Shown here piece after piece: positions 11,701 to 23,700 of a stretch of DNA of 64,000 bases. The notes beneath the pieces are model-generated. The model was given only the letters and a program-made list of their open reading frames with translations. It searched no databases and had not been told where the DNA came from. The stretch's first letter is position 1. Every line of letters starts with the position of its first letter. This DNA is from Acanthopleura granulata (Eukaryota; Mollusca; Polyplacophora; Chitonida; Chitonidae). The DNA is taken from contig JABBOT010000004.1 in the NCBI GenBank assembly GCA_016165875.1, positions 19,560,007-19,624,006 on the forward strand, in the 5' to 3' direction. The position numbers and the translations under genes are program-made.

Positions 11701-14700
11701 CTTGTATAGCCTGTTCTGTCAATGCTTCGAGTCCTGACAAATCTTTGATGGGAAATCCTTCATGGGTTAATTTTTTATAGATTATGCTACAGTCTTATCA
11801 GAAGAAAAACGCTCCCATCTATGTTAACTGTACCATGCCTGTATCCTCACAGCCTCCTATATTTTAAGTCATCTTAGGGCTTTTTTTTTAGTTAAATAAT
11901 CCTGTCAGTTATCTTTTGATAGTTAAACAGCAGATAAGAAAGTTGTTGTATTTCTGAGTAGTGAATCGTCTTCCAGAATTATACTACTGTTGTGTGAAAT
12001 ACAATGTACATGTACTGTACACACTGATATTGACTATGCATGCAGTGTATGCCTACTGTGTACTTGTATGAATACATATGTGCTAAAGGGATTAACATTA
12101 ATCCTACCCAGATTTCTGGGAACAATATTACACTTATTATGCATGATTGTTACAGGTAAGAACGTTTAATGATGGCCATTGTGTTGAGGTATTGAGTATT
12201 GGGCTTACTTGTGCATGTACATGTAACTGTGCACTAGGCCCTGAATATAATTGGTTGGCTAGTATATTATAGTCAGGTCAAGCCATAATACTCTCTTTGA
12301 CCCATGTATGCCCTGGTGAGACTGAATACAGTCCTGTAACAGAGGTCCAACCAGGTGATATGTGACATGTCATATGTGAAGCTGCTCAGTGTAATAACAA
12401 AGTACATGTAGTGCAAAATACATTCAGTTAGTACAGATTAGGCTGAGAAAAATATTTGACTTTTCTGATTGAGATACATTGCAGTTTAATATTCTAATGT
12501 AAGATCTTCTGGACATCATTGATGAAATGTACATCATTGGATTTAAGTCACTTCATATTGGCCTAGTAGTGTTTCTGTTCAATGGTTGCTGTTAGTTGCA
12601 AATGTAACAGAATCTGTTAATCCTATGATGCATTGGTACGTAAGGAAACATACGCCAACTGTTCAGGTAAGGTCAACATGTCTTGAAAATATGATCATGC
12701 TTGTATGTTTCTTATATTGACTTTACATGCCCGAAGAAATCATTATTATAATTAATCATGTGCTACCTGTACATTTGAACTTGATAATAAATGTTATAAT
12801 AAACCACCTCTTCTCTTCCTTACATATATATGTAGGACTCCTCAGAAATTTGATCCTTAGGAAGTAACAGAGACAACTACATAAAGAGGTCACCAAATTT
12901 TTTAAAGAAAAAAAATTTTGCTGGGCAAGTTAAAATGTGCTTTGAGTCTGTGTCTGTTATTTTATTAATTCCCTACAGGGGTCCTGCATGGCTTAGGGGT
13001 TGGTGTGCTAGCAAAGCACATTGACTCACGAACTTCACACCAGACTCCAATCAAATCAATAAATAAATAAATTCTTGCACACTGGGGACTATAGTTTTGC
13101 CCCACATTTGTCAGCCCATCACGCCATCACTCAGCTAGATTTTTTTTACAACCATTTTTCTTGAATTGAAACTTGGTTCACTATGACAAGCAACAGATCT
13201 AAATTATTTGAAACCATTTGGTCATTTGCACAAAATTATGATCATTCTGTCTACGTTTGGTCTTAAACAGTTTATTCGACATTTCCAAACGCTTCATCAT
13301 GTCGCATTGAAAATTCATGCATGCCCTCACCACAACAACTGACAAACTGGGCTCTTATTTTGAGATACTTTTAATGGACACAATTGTTGCAGGTTTTTAA
13401 GAGGTTTGTAAAATGCTCTGTTGGTGAAATTTCTAAACATTCCCCCAATATGCATGTTTAGAGGCATAAATTAGTACTTTTGGTGCTAAAACTTACATTT
13501 TTCCAGTAGGATATCATCCTACCTTCCAAACAGACCTTTTTAAGATCAACAGAACTCCAAGAATCGGGCGAAATTGGTAACGTGATCATGGAGGAATACA
13601 GTGTGTCCTTCATGTAAATGTCATGACATGTTCTGTTACATTACCAATATTTAGTTTGTGTAATCATTGTTACAATCACACAATTCACTTTTTGCAGGAT
13701 TTGTTGATTGGTTCAGCTCTGGCAATATGTGGAAATCTGCTGATCAGCATATCTCTTAATATTCAGGTAAGTGTTCTGTGCATTAGGGTTCAGAAATTTT
13801 CATAACTTTTTTTTTCAGTATTATTTGGGTAAAGCCTTTCTGATTTTAAATAAGACGGTATTCCAGATGGTGATTACAATTTCACAACAAGTACCTCTTG
13901 AAGTTGAATACAGCCACAAATTAGTGGAAGTAGTTCCATTTTTTATTCATGGAAAGCATTATTTGCATCGTTGTGACTTTTAATTGTCTGCAAATATAGA
14001 ATTATTAAAATATTAGTATTAAAATCATTTAGTTCTTGTGAAATATTTCACTTTTCACAGTTTGTAAAAAAAATATGAGTCTGAATGAACGAAAGCTTAT
14101 TTATAGAGGGTAACTGTCAAATTTTATATTGTGGTCTTCCCAGAGATCCTGTACATAGAAACAATACATAAACAAGTCGAAACTGAAGTGGTACACACAA
14201 CTGCATTTTTAAATAGTAAAACAGTCAATAATTCATTTCTGCTTACAAAGCTGAAATCATGAATAAATAAATATGTGTTATAGTTTACTGGTTGAAATAA
14301 GTTTTCAAATATTTTGTGCAAAAAGCAGCAAGTGATGGTGCTGTTTGGATTTTGCATTCTAAGCTGTTCCAAGCAGGACAGCTCACCAATGTGAAACTGA
14401 TTTTATGATACAGGGAAACTTGTAAAACTAGATCCTCAGTGTTGTGGAATCTTGTCAATAAGAACAGTTTCATGTGGTCCACTTTTTTACCCAGTGCATT
14501 TAAAATACATAAAATCCAACCTCAGTGTAGCAGAACTGTCAACTCAGACCACCGGCCATGTTTATTGGTCCCAATTTGTACAAACAGTGCTAAGCTAGCC
14601 TGAAAAAACCAACATTGTGCATGTTGTCTGTGCGCATGCACAGCTTGTGCCCACGGGCTCCTCCTGGTGGTTCTAATCCAGCCAGTAAAGCCAAATACTG

Positions 14701-17700
14701 ATCCCATTCAAGCACTTAAAGCCACTGACCAACAATATTCCAGCTGATAAGGTTTTATCTTTTTTAGTGTCTGTGGTGATGTTTAATTAAACTGTTTTAT
14801 TCAAAAAAGGATGATTGATACCTATCAGGCCTCTGTAGTCTTGTGGCCCAAAGGAAAGACATGACCATAGAACAACATGTTGCTCAAACTCTCGATCCAG
14901 GTTTGAATAAAACTTTTAAAATCAAAAACGTAAACTGTTGTTCGCAATGAACAGTGCATGGTACACAAGTTCTTTAATACATCTGTATGAAAACATTTTG
15001 TATATTTTAAATGACGTTATATTGGCTGCACATACGCTTTCAGTCCTTTACTGTTAATGAAGACGATGTAGCACATGAACCCAAATAAACCAGCAACCTG
15101 TCAAAACCAACATTGTTACTGGTCCCATGCATGGTTCATTTCACTGTAGTTAAAAGTAGGATGAAGGCTATTTTCACCTGGTAAAGTTATTGTATATTAG
15201 TCTGTTTTTAAACATAAATATGTTATATATAACAGATGTAATTCTTTTAGATACAGTGATGACTCATCAGGTGATGATTTAAAAATAAGACAAGTGATAC
15301 AATATTTAATGCCATCAAAGATTGGCATCCAGCATAACTCTAAGAGAATCGGAGCTGTAGAAGTATACGCTTTACAGTCTAAAATAATTTTTGACTATGA
15401 CTAGGGACAAGTTCCCCGTACTAAACTGCAGTAATCAAAATGTTGTAAAATATAGCTATGAGAAAAATTTTTCTTGTCTTGAAATCCAAAAGAAACATGC
15501 TCTATCTTAAAATTTGAAGGGCTTTCGAAATTCTTTTGCAGATATGATCAGTGTGATCTTTATTATTTGTTATTATTTACTGTAAGAGCTTCATTATGAA
15601 AACCCCAAGTAATTTTGTTAATGACACTTGTTCAGTCAAAGAACCTTTAATTTTTTAAAATGTTTTATCTGGATTTAAATACATTTGATTTTCTTAACAC
15701 CACATATTAACACCACAGCTTTTAAGCTTTCATTGAAAACTGTCTCAATTTTGTCTTGATTTTGAATATGTGCTTTTCCAGCTGCATACATATACGGGCA
15801 TTTTAAGTGTGTTATGCACTGTAATCAGCTGAACATGTGCTAAGTCCCTTCCATAACGTGGTATGAACCTTGTGACATCCCAAGTAGATCATTTTTATCA
15901 CCTCAAAGATCTTAAAAGTGTGTTTCAGGAAAATCCCCTCTTGTTAGTGGCAACAATCTGACTTTAAATTGTCTCCAAACATGTGAAATAGCTTACTTTT
16001 ATTACATTGGCCTTAATTGTCACAATACATCCACTGTCTCTAAGACTGCTAATAAGGAATCCAGCCATAATCATTCATTCTGTCCCATTGGATCAGGTAA
16101 CTGAAGGAAATTTCCTGTCATTTCTTGAAGTTTTTAACAACTAAGCCAGCTGTACTTACATGTGTAAAGTTGGTAAAAATTCTTGAAATCTGTATTTTTT
16201 TATTTTGTGCAGCAGGACAAAAACCGAAAAGAACCCATCAAATTATTGGTGATTTATGTAATTTGTCTTTCTGTGATTTGCTTTCCAGAAATTTACCCAT
16301 GTACGAAATGCCAAACGGGAAGAATCAGAGCGGATTCACTACACTAAGGAGCCCTTCTGGTGGTTGGGTCTTTTCCTTATGTTCTGCGGGGAGATTGGAA
16401 ACTTCTCAGCATATGGATTTGCACCTGCCTCACTGGTTGCTCCTTTGGGCACAACAACAGTTGTAGGTAAGTTTAACATCATCTCATGTTGATTTTCCCA
16501 GACGTCAGTTTACAAGGTTCTTATGGGGCCATGCAAACCTTGACAAGCATCAAAATCTAAAGTAGATTTTCTAGGCTGTGACAAAATCAGGGTTTTTGTG
16601 GTTTGGCTTGGAAAAGCCTAGAAATGAGAACAAGCTCTGCAGATGTACTGTGAGCTGATCTGTTCCCAGACTACAAAAACAACCAGAGCTTAGACAGTCT
16701 ATTTGTATCTAGCGTGCACATTTTCCTTTGGAGAAATTTGTTTTCTGGCATCTTTGAAATTGTTTGATACGTTTTTATGAGAAAATTCATTAAATAAGGA
16801 CATTTTACGTTCCTTGAAGTAAGCAGAACTGTACAATGATTACTCCAAGTGGCCTGAAACATGTGAATTTGGGGGTTGGAAATTCTTGGAAATTTGAAAT
16901 TATTAGGCATATAATCTACAAATTAGCCTCTGTATGTCATTTGCTGGAATGGAAATTGCAAGTTATTATCTAACATTTATAGATAAATACTGTCAGATTT
17001 TGATTACATGTATGTGGATTCTTTAAGCTCATGACTGAGGCACTGTTCTTTAAAAACACTATAAAAATGAATGCAAAAAACTGTTTGAATTCATATGAAT
17101 TTGTTGGTGAATTATCTTCCTTTTAAGTTAGAAGTATTTTGCTGCTAGCTGGCAATCTGAAGGTGTCCATGCGTTTAAACTTACGAACGACTGACCAATC
17201 AGAGAGCTAGGAGATATTAACTGTACATAAGCCATGAGTTGACTGTCAATAGAACATGTTGTAACATAGGGACAATACACTGTTTTAATGTTTTAATTAT
17301 AACAAGTACAGGTGTGAACAACACTGCAAAGTATTTCCAGACCACTGTATTGTGGCTAGAGTAAGTTTCTAGATCATTTTATGTTATAAATGTACAGATT
17401 TACTTAAGTTTCAATCACAGCCATAGCAGCTCACTAAAGTCTCAGGTGACAAGAGTTTTCTGCTCTTGGAAGAATGATGTCACTGTCCAGACAGAATGGC
17501 AGCTTTCATGCTAGACAACGGAGTATGGTCAAATGTCAGTTTCCAAATGTCGTAGTAGCACTTTACGGAAATAAACATAATATTGTCCAGCCTTTTTGGC
17601 AAAATTAACTTTGAACATGGACTGTTTTTCACTTTAACCACAGTGGCATAAACACTGACAGTCACTGATGTTTTAATACCATAGATAAATGTAAACTAGA

Positions 17701-20700
17701 GAATTCTGAATCTGTTACATGATTATACATGTAATATGTAAACTGTTTGTAAATTTACACATTTCCTATGGTTTTTAATGTTATTAAATTTTTCATGTCT
17801 TGTGTTCATTCTGGTTTTGGCAAGGTGTCCATGTTATGGTATTCTTAGTCAGTGGTGACTTTCTTAATTGTGATGATATTGCCATGATCTGGTTTACAGT
17901 GTTTTGCTGTTTTCTGTTTTCTATACACATTTGCTGTCTTTGTCATTGTACATAACATGTAGTGCTGTATATATGAACAAGTATGTGGAAATATGAAGTG
18001 TTTAATTCTAAATGTGTTTAATGGGCACTTCTGATCTCTTCACATATAGCAAACTTGTTCCTGTCGGCTGCTATCCTAAAGGAGAAAATCAAACCAGAGC
18101 ATCTCTTTGGTGAGATTATTTTTATTACATTTTTTTTTTCCAGTTCTCATTACTAGATTGGAAAATTTGATCAAAAAAAATATTGCAGCTCACTCTTAAG
18201 TGTGAGTCAACATCTGTGTTACAGTACACGAATGTTCATCTTCATTTGTCATATATTTAATTTCCATTACCTGATTTGCGCATGTAAGCATTGTGTCCGG
18301 CTTATCTGTGCTTATTTGTAATGTATGTATGTGTGTGTTTGTCGTTTTATTTTCATTTCCTCTACATCATTGATCATGAATACTTTAGAGCTTGCAGGTT
18401 TGACTAGAATATTCCTTGAACTGGAATTCCAGTAGATGAGATGAATACATAGATTCTGTTGTCACTAGTCTCGATAACCTTTAATAATTATTCTTGTTTT
18501 ACATGCACTTTGTATATGTGTAACTATAACGTTTGATTCTTTGATACTTTGTAGGTTCAGCTCTTGCTGTTGTGGGAGCTTTTTTATTGGTTACATTTTC
18601 AAAGAGGGTGAGTAGAATGTGATAGTATATGATTGTTGGCATTAAATTATTTATAGATAGAGCAGAAAGTGCACCATTAATTACATAATTGTATGAAATA
18701 AATTTGTTCTTGTGATCTTTTAGTATCGGTTTTTCCTTAACCCTCCTTAAGATGGCTTTTATGTTTGTTTTGTAGACAGAGAAAGTCTTTGATGCCAAAC
18801 AGTTGGTGGATGCCTTAACTCAGACTGCATTTATTGTTTATGTGGTGAGTGTAAAAGCATGCACAAAGTGCAAAGTGTGAGCTATAATTTTTTTTTTGTA
18901 TATTTGACGCAACTGTCCATATATGACAATCAATTTGTATCCTTTTATCATTTAAATCCTACAAATGGTAAAGCTATTAAACTACTCCAGAAGATTTGTG
19001 AAAACAACTGCAGAACTTCCCATCATTTTAAAACTTTAATGCAGTGATAAGTGTATGGTTGATTTATTTGGAAAAGTACTGCAGGTAATTTACTTAAGTT
19101 CTGGTATTTATGATTGCTTTCATTCTTTCTGCCTTGGTTAATCACTGTCAGTCTTGAGTTCTTGTAAATGGGTGTATATTGGCTGATCCTCTTGTGTTAT
19201 GTAATTCAGTTACAAGTACTGGAATATTTTAGACCTTTCCTCTTTATATTTCTTACAGTGTATTGAGATTGTCGCTATTATCGTGCTGTTTGTCCTTCTC
19301 TACAAATTTGAAATGCAGTCAGTTCTAGTCTACCTGCTGATTACATCTCTACTGGGTGAGTCTTGCTGATCTGTGTGTGAATTTTAATTTGAAAGGAAAG
19401 TACTTTTATGATTCTTCTAGCTTGTTGATTGCTATATGCTCCCATAAATCTTTCAATTTTCCTGTCATTGAAAGTGAAATTTACTTCACTTTCACTCTTT
19501 GTGAACTATAACCCTCTGTTTTTGCTCTTATCTCTGGTTATTTTTAAAGCAGTTTTATTTCTGTGATTTATTTTCAAGTTGTTACAATGATAAATCTTAA
19601 CTATCATGGTCTTTGAAATCAGCATACATGTGGTAATGAAATTGTTAAAAGAAGACCTGTTGAAATAATTAAAAACACTAGAGCAAACAGTGCGATACAA
19701 TTACTGTTGTTCTTTTCAGCCTCATTTACAGTGATCTCAGCTAAAGCTGTGTCCAGTATGCTACAGGTTACCTTTGCTGGCTGGTCACAGTTTCGATATC
19801 CTATCTTCTATGTCATGCTACTAGTCCTGGCTGTCACAGCTGTCATACAAATCAAGTACGTCAAATATTCAAACTGCTGATATTTAGCCCAAACTTTAGC
19901 CCCAAAGTCACTATCTTCACAAGCACCTTGGCCTGTAGTCGTTGCTACCCATGTCAGCGTTAGTCTTGATTAATATTACTCTAATTCTTCAACATTGTTG
20001 CATGAAGAGGAACTTCTAACTGATTTTAGCTGTAGTGGCAAATTTCAGGCCTTTGAACAAAGTATAGTTTTATCTGTGTGCCCTGCATGAATGAACATTT
20101 TGCAAATATGTGAAAAGGTTGAAGAATTGCAGTTCCAAAAAACTTGGTATACATTTGTTTTGTTCCCGACACAACACTGGAAAACTGTGCTAGATGTTTT
20201 GTTACACAGGGTACAGATGGTATCACACTCGTGTGCTTCTGTTGAGAATAATTTTTCATTGTTCACTAAACAAGTATTGTAAGATTGTCAGGAAATTTAT
20301 GTTTCTTAGAAAGTGTGTTTAATCCAGACAGAAAATATATAAGATGTATGTGTCATATCTTTCTGTTTTTAGTAACAGTGTTTGGTTTGATTTTCTTCCT
20401 TCAGATATCTGAACCAGGCTATGAAGTATTTTAATGCAACAGTGGTTGTGCCGACCAACTTCGTTTTCTTTACTATTAGTGCTATCATTGCAGGTACAAG
20501 TCTTTTTCACCTGGATCTTCTTAGTTTTGTCTTATATTTATATTTGAAATTCATGTCACTAAAATAAATGTGGCAGGTGGTTATGTTGGAAATAATTGGA
20601 GATAGCTTTATTTCAGTAAATGAAATACATATTGGAATGTGATTGATTTCCCCCAGCATTAACGGATAGGTGTGATGTCACATTATTGTTTGAACCATAC

Positions 20701-23700
20701 ATTATTTTTCACGAATCCAGCCTTGCTAGTTGGAGGTTTTTTAGGTGTTTAAAGTGAAAGACAGCACATGTTCAAGGTTAAGATTTCCAAAAAGCTTGGA
20801 CAACTTTATGTTTAATTCAGTGAAATGTTTTTTCAAACAGCTACTGCGACAGTGGAAATTGAAATTTGACCGTGCTTCACCAGTTAGCATGAAACACAGC
20901 CATTCTGTCTGGGCCGTGACATAATTGTTCCAAATGCAGAACACTGCTATCACCTGAGACTGCAGTTAGCTGCTAGGGTTGTCATTGAAACTTAAAAGAA
21001 CACATTTATACAACCTACACCTTAAATGAAAGAGCTATACAAACTGTGGAATACTATTGTTTTTTTACATTTTTTAAAGGTTTCGTAAAAGAGACAAACT
21101 GTTTTAAACATCATCATTTTTTACAAAATCTATCTATTTAGGGCTTATAGAAAGTCTCGCCATGTTTTAGGCTTGTCCAGTGAAAATCCTCTTTTCCTCT
21201 CCTTGAATATTCATTCTGACGTCACTGTGCTTAAGGTTTTACTTCTACCACTTAACTAACGTGCATTTCCAGTCTCAGCTAAATATGTTCGTACATCGTC
21301 ATAATCGTCGATTTTAAGTTCTGTTAAAGCCAACTCTTAAAAGGAAGTGGCTACATGAGTGGCTGCCAGCTGCCAAAATGTGTCTGAATTGTGATGTCCT
21401 GAAGGCAGAGAGCGCAACCTGTCCTTTCGGAGATTGCCTGTCAAAGCCAGAAATCCCGGTTCCCACTCACTTCAGCTTGATGTGTTTTCGGTCGAACTAC
21501 TGTTCTCACTCTAACTCCTCTGCGATTCAAACTGGTAGCCTTGTAAGCCGAAGTTACATTCATTATCATCAGAACTAGAGCTGGAGCCCCCACTGAAGCT
21601 CTCCATTACGTTATCTACATGATTTTTCTACCTTCAAAGACAGAAGAGTTACTTTGCAAAGTTAAGCAAGATGATGTAAGCAATCTGTTAAAATGGCAGC
21701 CTAAGACGGCTTCTCAGTCTTGGATGGTTAACTATTAAATACTCAAATAACAGGCATTTCTGCCAGAAAATTGAGATTTTTTATTTAACTATAAGTAAGG
21801 CTCTTTCTTTTAAGGTATGGGTTGTATAAATGTGTTCTTTTCTTTTAAGTATATGTGAAAATTTATAACATGAAGTGATCAAGAGACTTTCTCCCACCAG
21901 AACACAGTGGTCTGGAAATACTTTGCATTGTTCTTCTCACATGTACTTGTCATAATTCCAACACATCACATTAAAACAGTGTGCTTTCCCTATGTTATTT
22001 CATGGTAAATTCACAGTCAACTCACAAGATTTATGTCACAGCTTATAGACAGCTGATATCTCCTAGCTCTCTGATTGGTCAGTCTCGCATAAGATTGAAA
22101 GCATGGGCATCTCCAGATCGAAGAGAATTCAGCAACGAATTCATGTGTATTGAAACAGGTTTTTGTATTCAAGACAGAATTTTGTAATCTGTTTAATGAA
22201 TAGTACCTCAGTCGTGAGCTTTTTTACTTTAAATGGCACGAAATGTGGAAAAGATTTGTGCAGTATGATGTGGGGAAGGTCGAGCATGGGTTTCGATCCC
22301 ATAAAGCCAACAGCCATTCGTTTTTCACAGTTATTCTGGCAAGCTTAAGATACACCTTTTTTTGGCCAACTATAATAGTAACCTACAGTAGCGGTATATT
22401 TTCATTTATACACATGACTTGATTGGGTGATATTAATCCATGTAAATAAAAGTGATATTACATCATCTTATGATTGATATATTAGATGTGCAAATTATTC
22501 AGACATCAATTCTGATACAATCAAATAAGGAAACGTAGAATTTGTTTTTCACTGTCCAAAATATTATTTCATTTTTAATACTTCATTGCACAATACTGTT
22601 GGAGGACAGCAAGTGTAAAAGAGACAAGGTACAGTAGATTGACGAGGCCCCCTTGGAACCCACGCACCAAGAGCTGGATTGGAACCTGATTAGTGAAGTG
22701 ATATTCTACCATTGCTTACAGAAAAATTATGATCAAAACTATTGTATTACATATTTTTCTATATAATTGGTGTTTTACGCTGTACTCCAGAAATAATTTG
22801 CGATAAGACAGCAACCAGTATTGTGATAGGAGGAGAATGGGCAGAGCCCTGTTGAAACCTATGACTGTCTACATTGTTATATGTAACCACTGTGAAAACC
22901 ACTACATGAACAATCAAACAAACAAGATGTAAGTCCATTGTAATAACATATCCAAGCATCTGTGTTCTGGAAGGGGTAAGTCCATTGTAATTGATCCAAG
23001 TTACATTCAGGAAGGGGTAAATGCACTGTAATAGATCCCAGCTGTTTTCGGGAAAGGGTAAATCCTTTGTTATAGATCCCAGTTGTATTCAAGAAGGGGT
23101 AAATCCATTGTAATAGATCCCAGCTATATTCAGGAAGGGATAAATGCATTATGATAGATCCAAGCTGTATTCAGGAAGGGGTAAATCCATTGCAATAAAT
23201 CCCAGCTGTATTCATGACCGCATATAATCTTGAAAATGCGTGGTAACATGTTTTATGAAGCAAATTTTGGTTCACTACCTGCTTATATAATAATTTGGAA
23301 CCTAAATTACCTGGAATGACGAATTTAGGGTACTATATAAATGTATGATCTTTCAAGTTGTAAATGTTGGCAAGCTTTTGACCCTCCTACGGAAGAATTG
23401 GATTCCATGTATGATATAATCCAATGCAGTCTACAGATCTGAATTCTTTCATACTGAGTTATGCAGAACACCACAACATCAATTTCTTGTGTATAGATTG
23501 GGCTGTGTGTATGTTTCCTCTTACAGCTCATACCAAAACTGGAACTGAAGGGTGTTATCCAATAAATCTCCAAAAACATATGATCAGCATAAAGGGGGAG
23601 GTGTTGATCTGTTAGTGAATTTAAAGGGTATTCCAACTAGCAGAATTATTTGCACAAACTACTGCTTCCATGGCTACAGTGCACCCAGCAGTCACATAGT

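Noticed and set aside
22877..23149. Minus-strand frame with a 14-residue repeat
   Set aside because: Translation of the 41-bp minisatellite. The unit length is close to a multiple of three, which keeps a frame open.
22921..23215. CRISPR array
   Set aside because: The units are contiguous and diverged with no unique spacers, and the sequence is eukaryotic.
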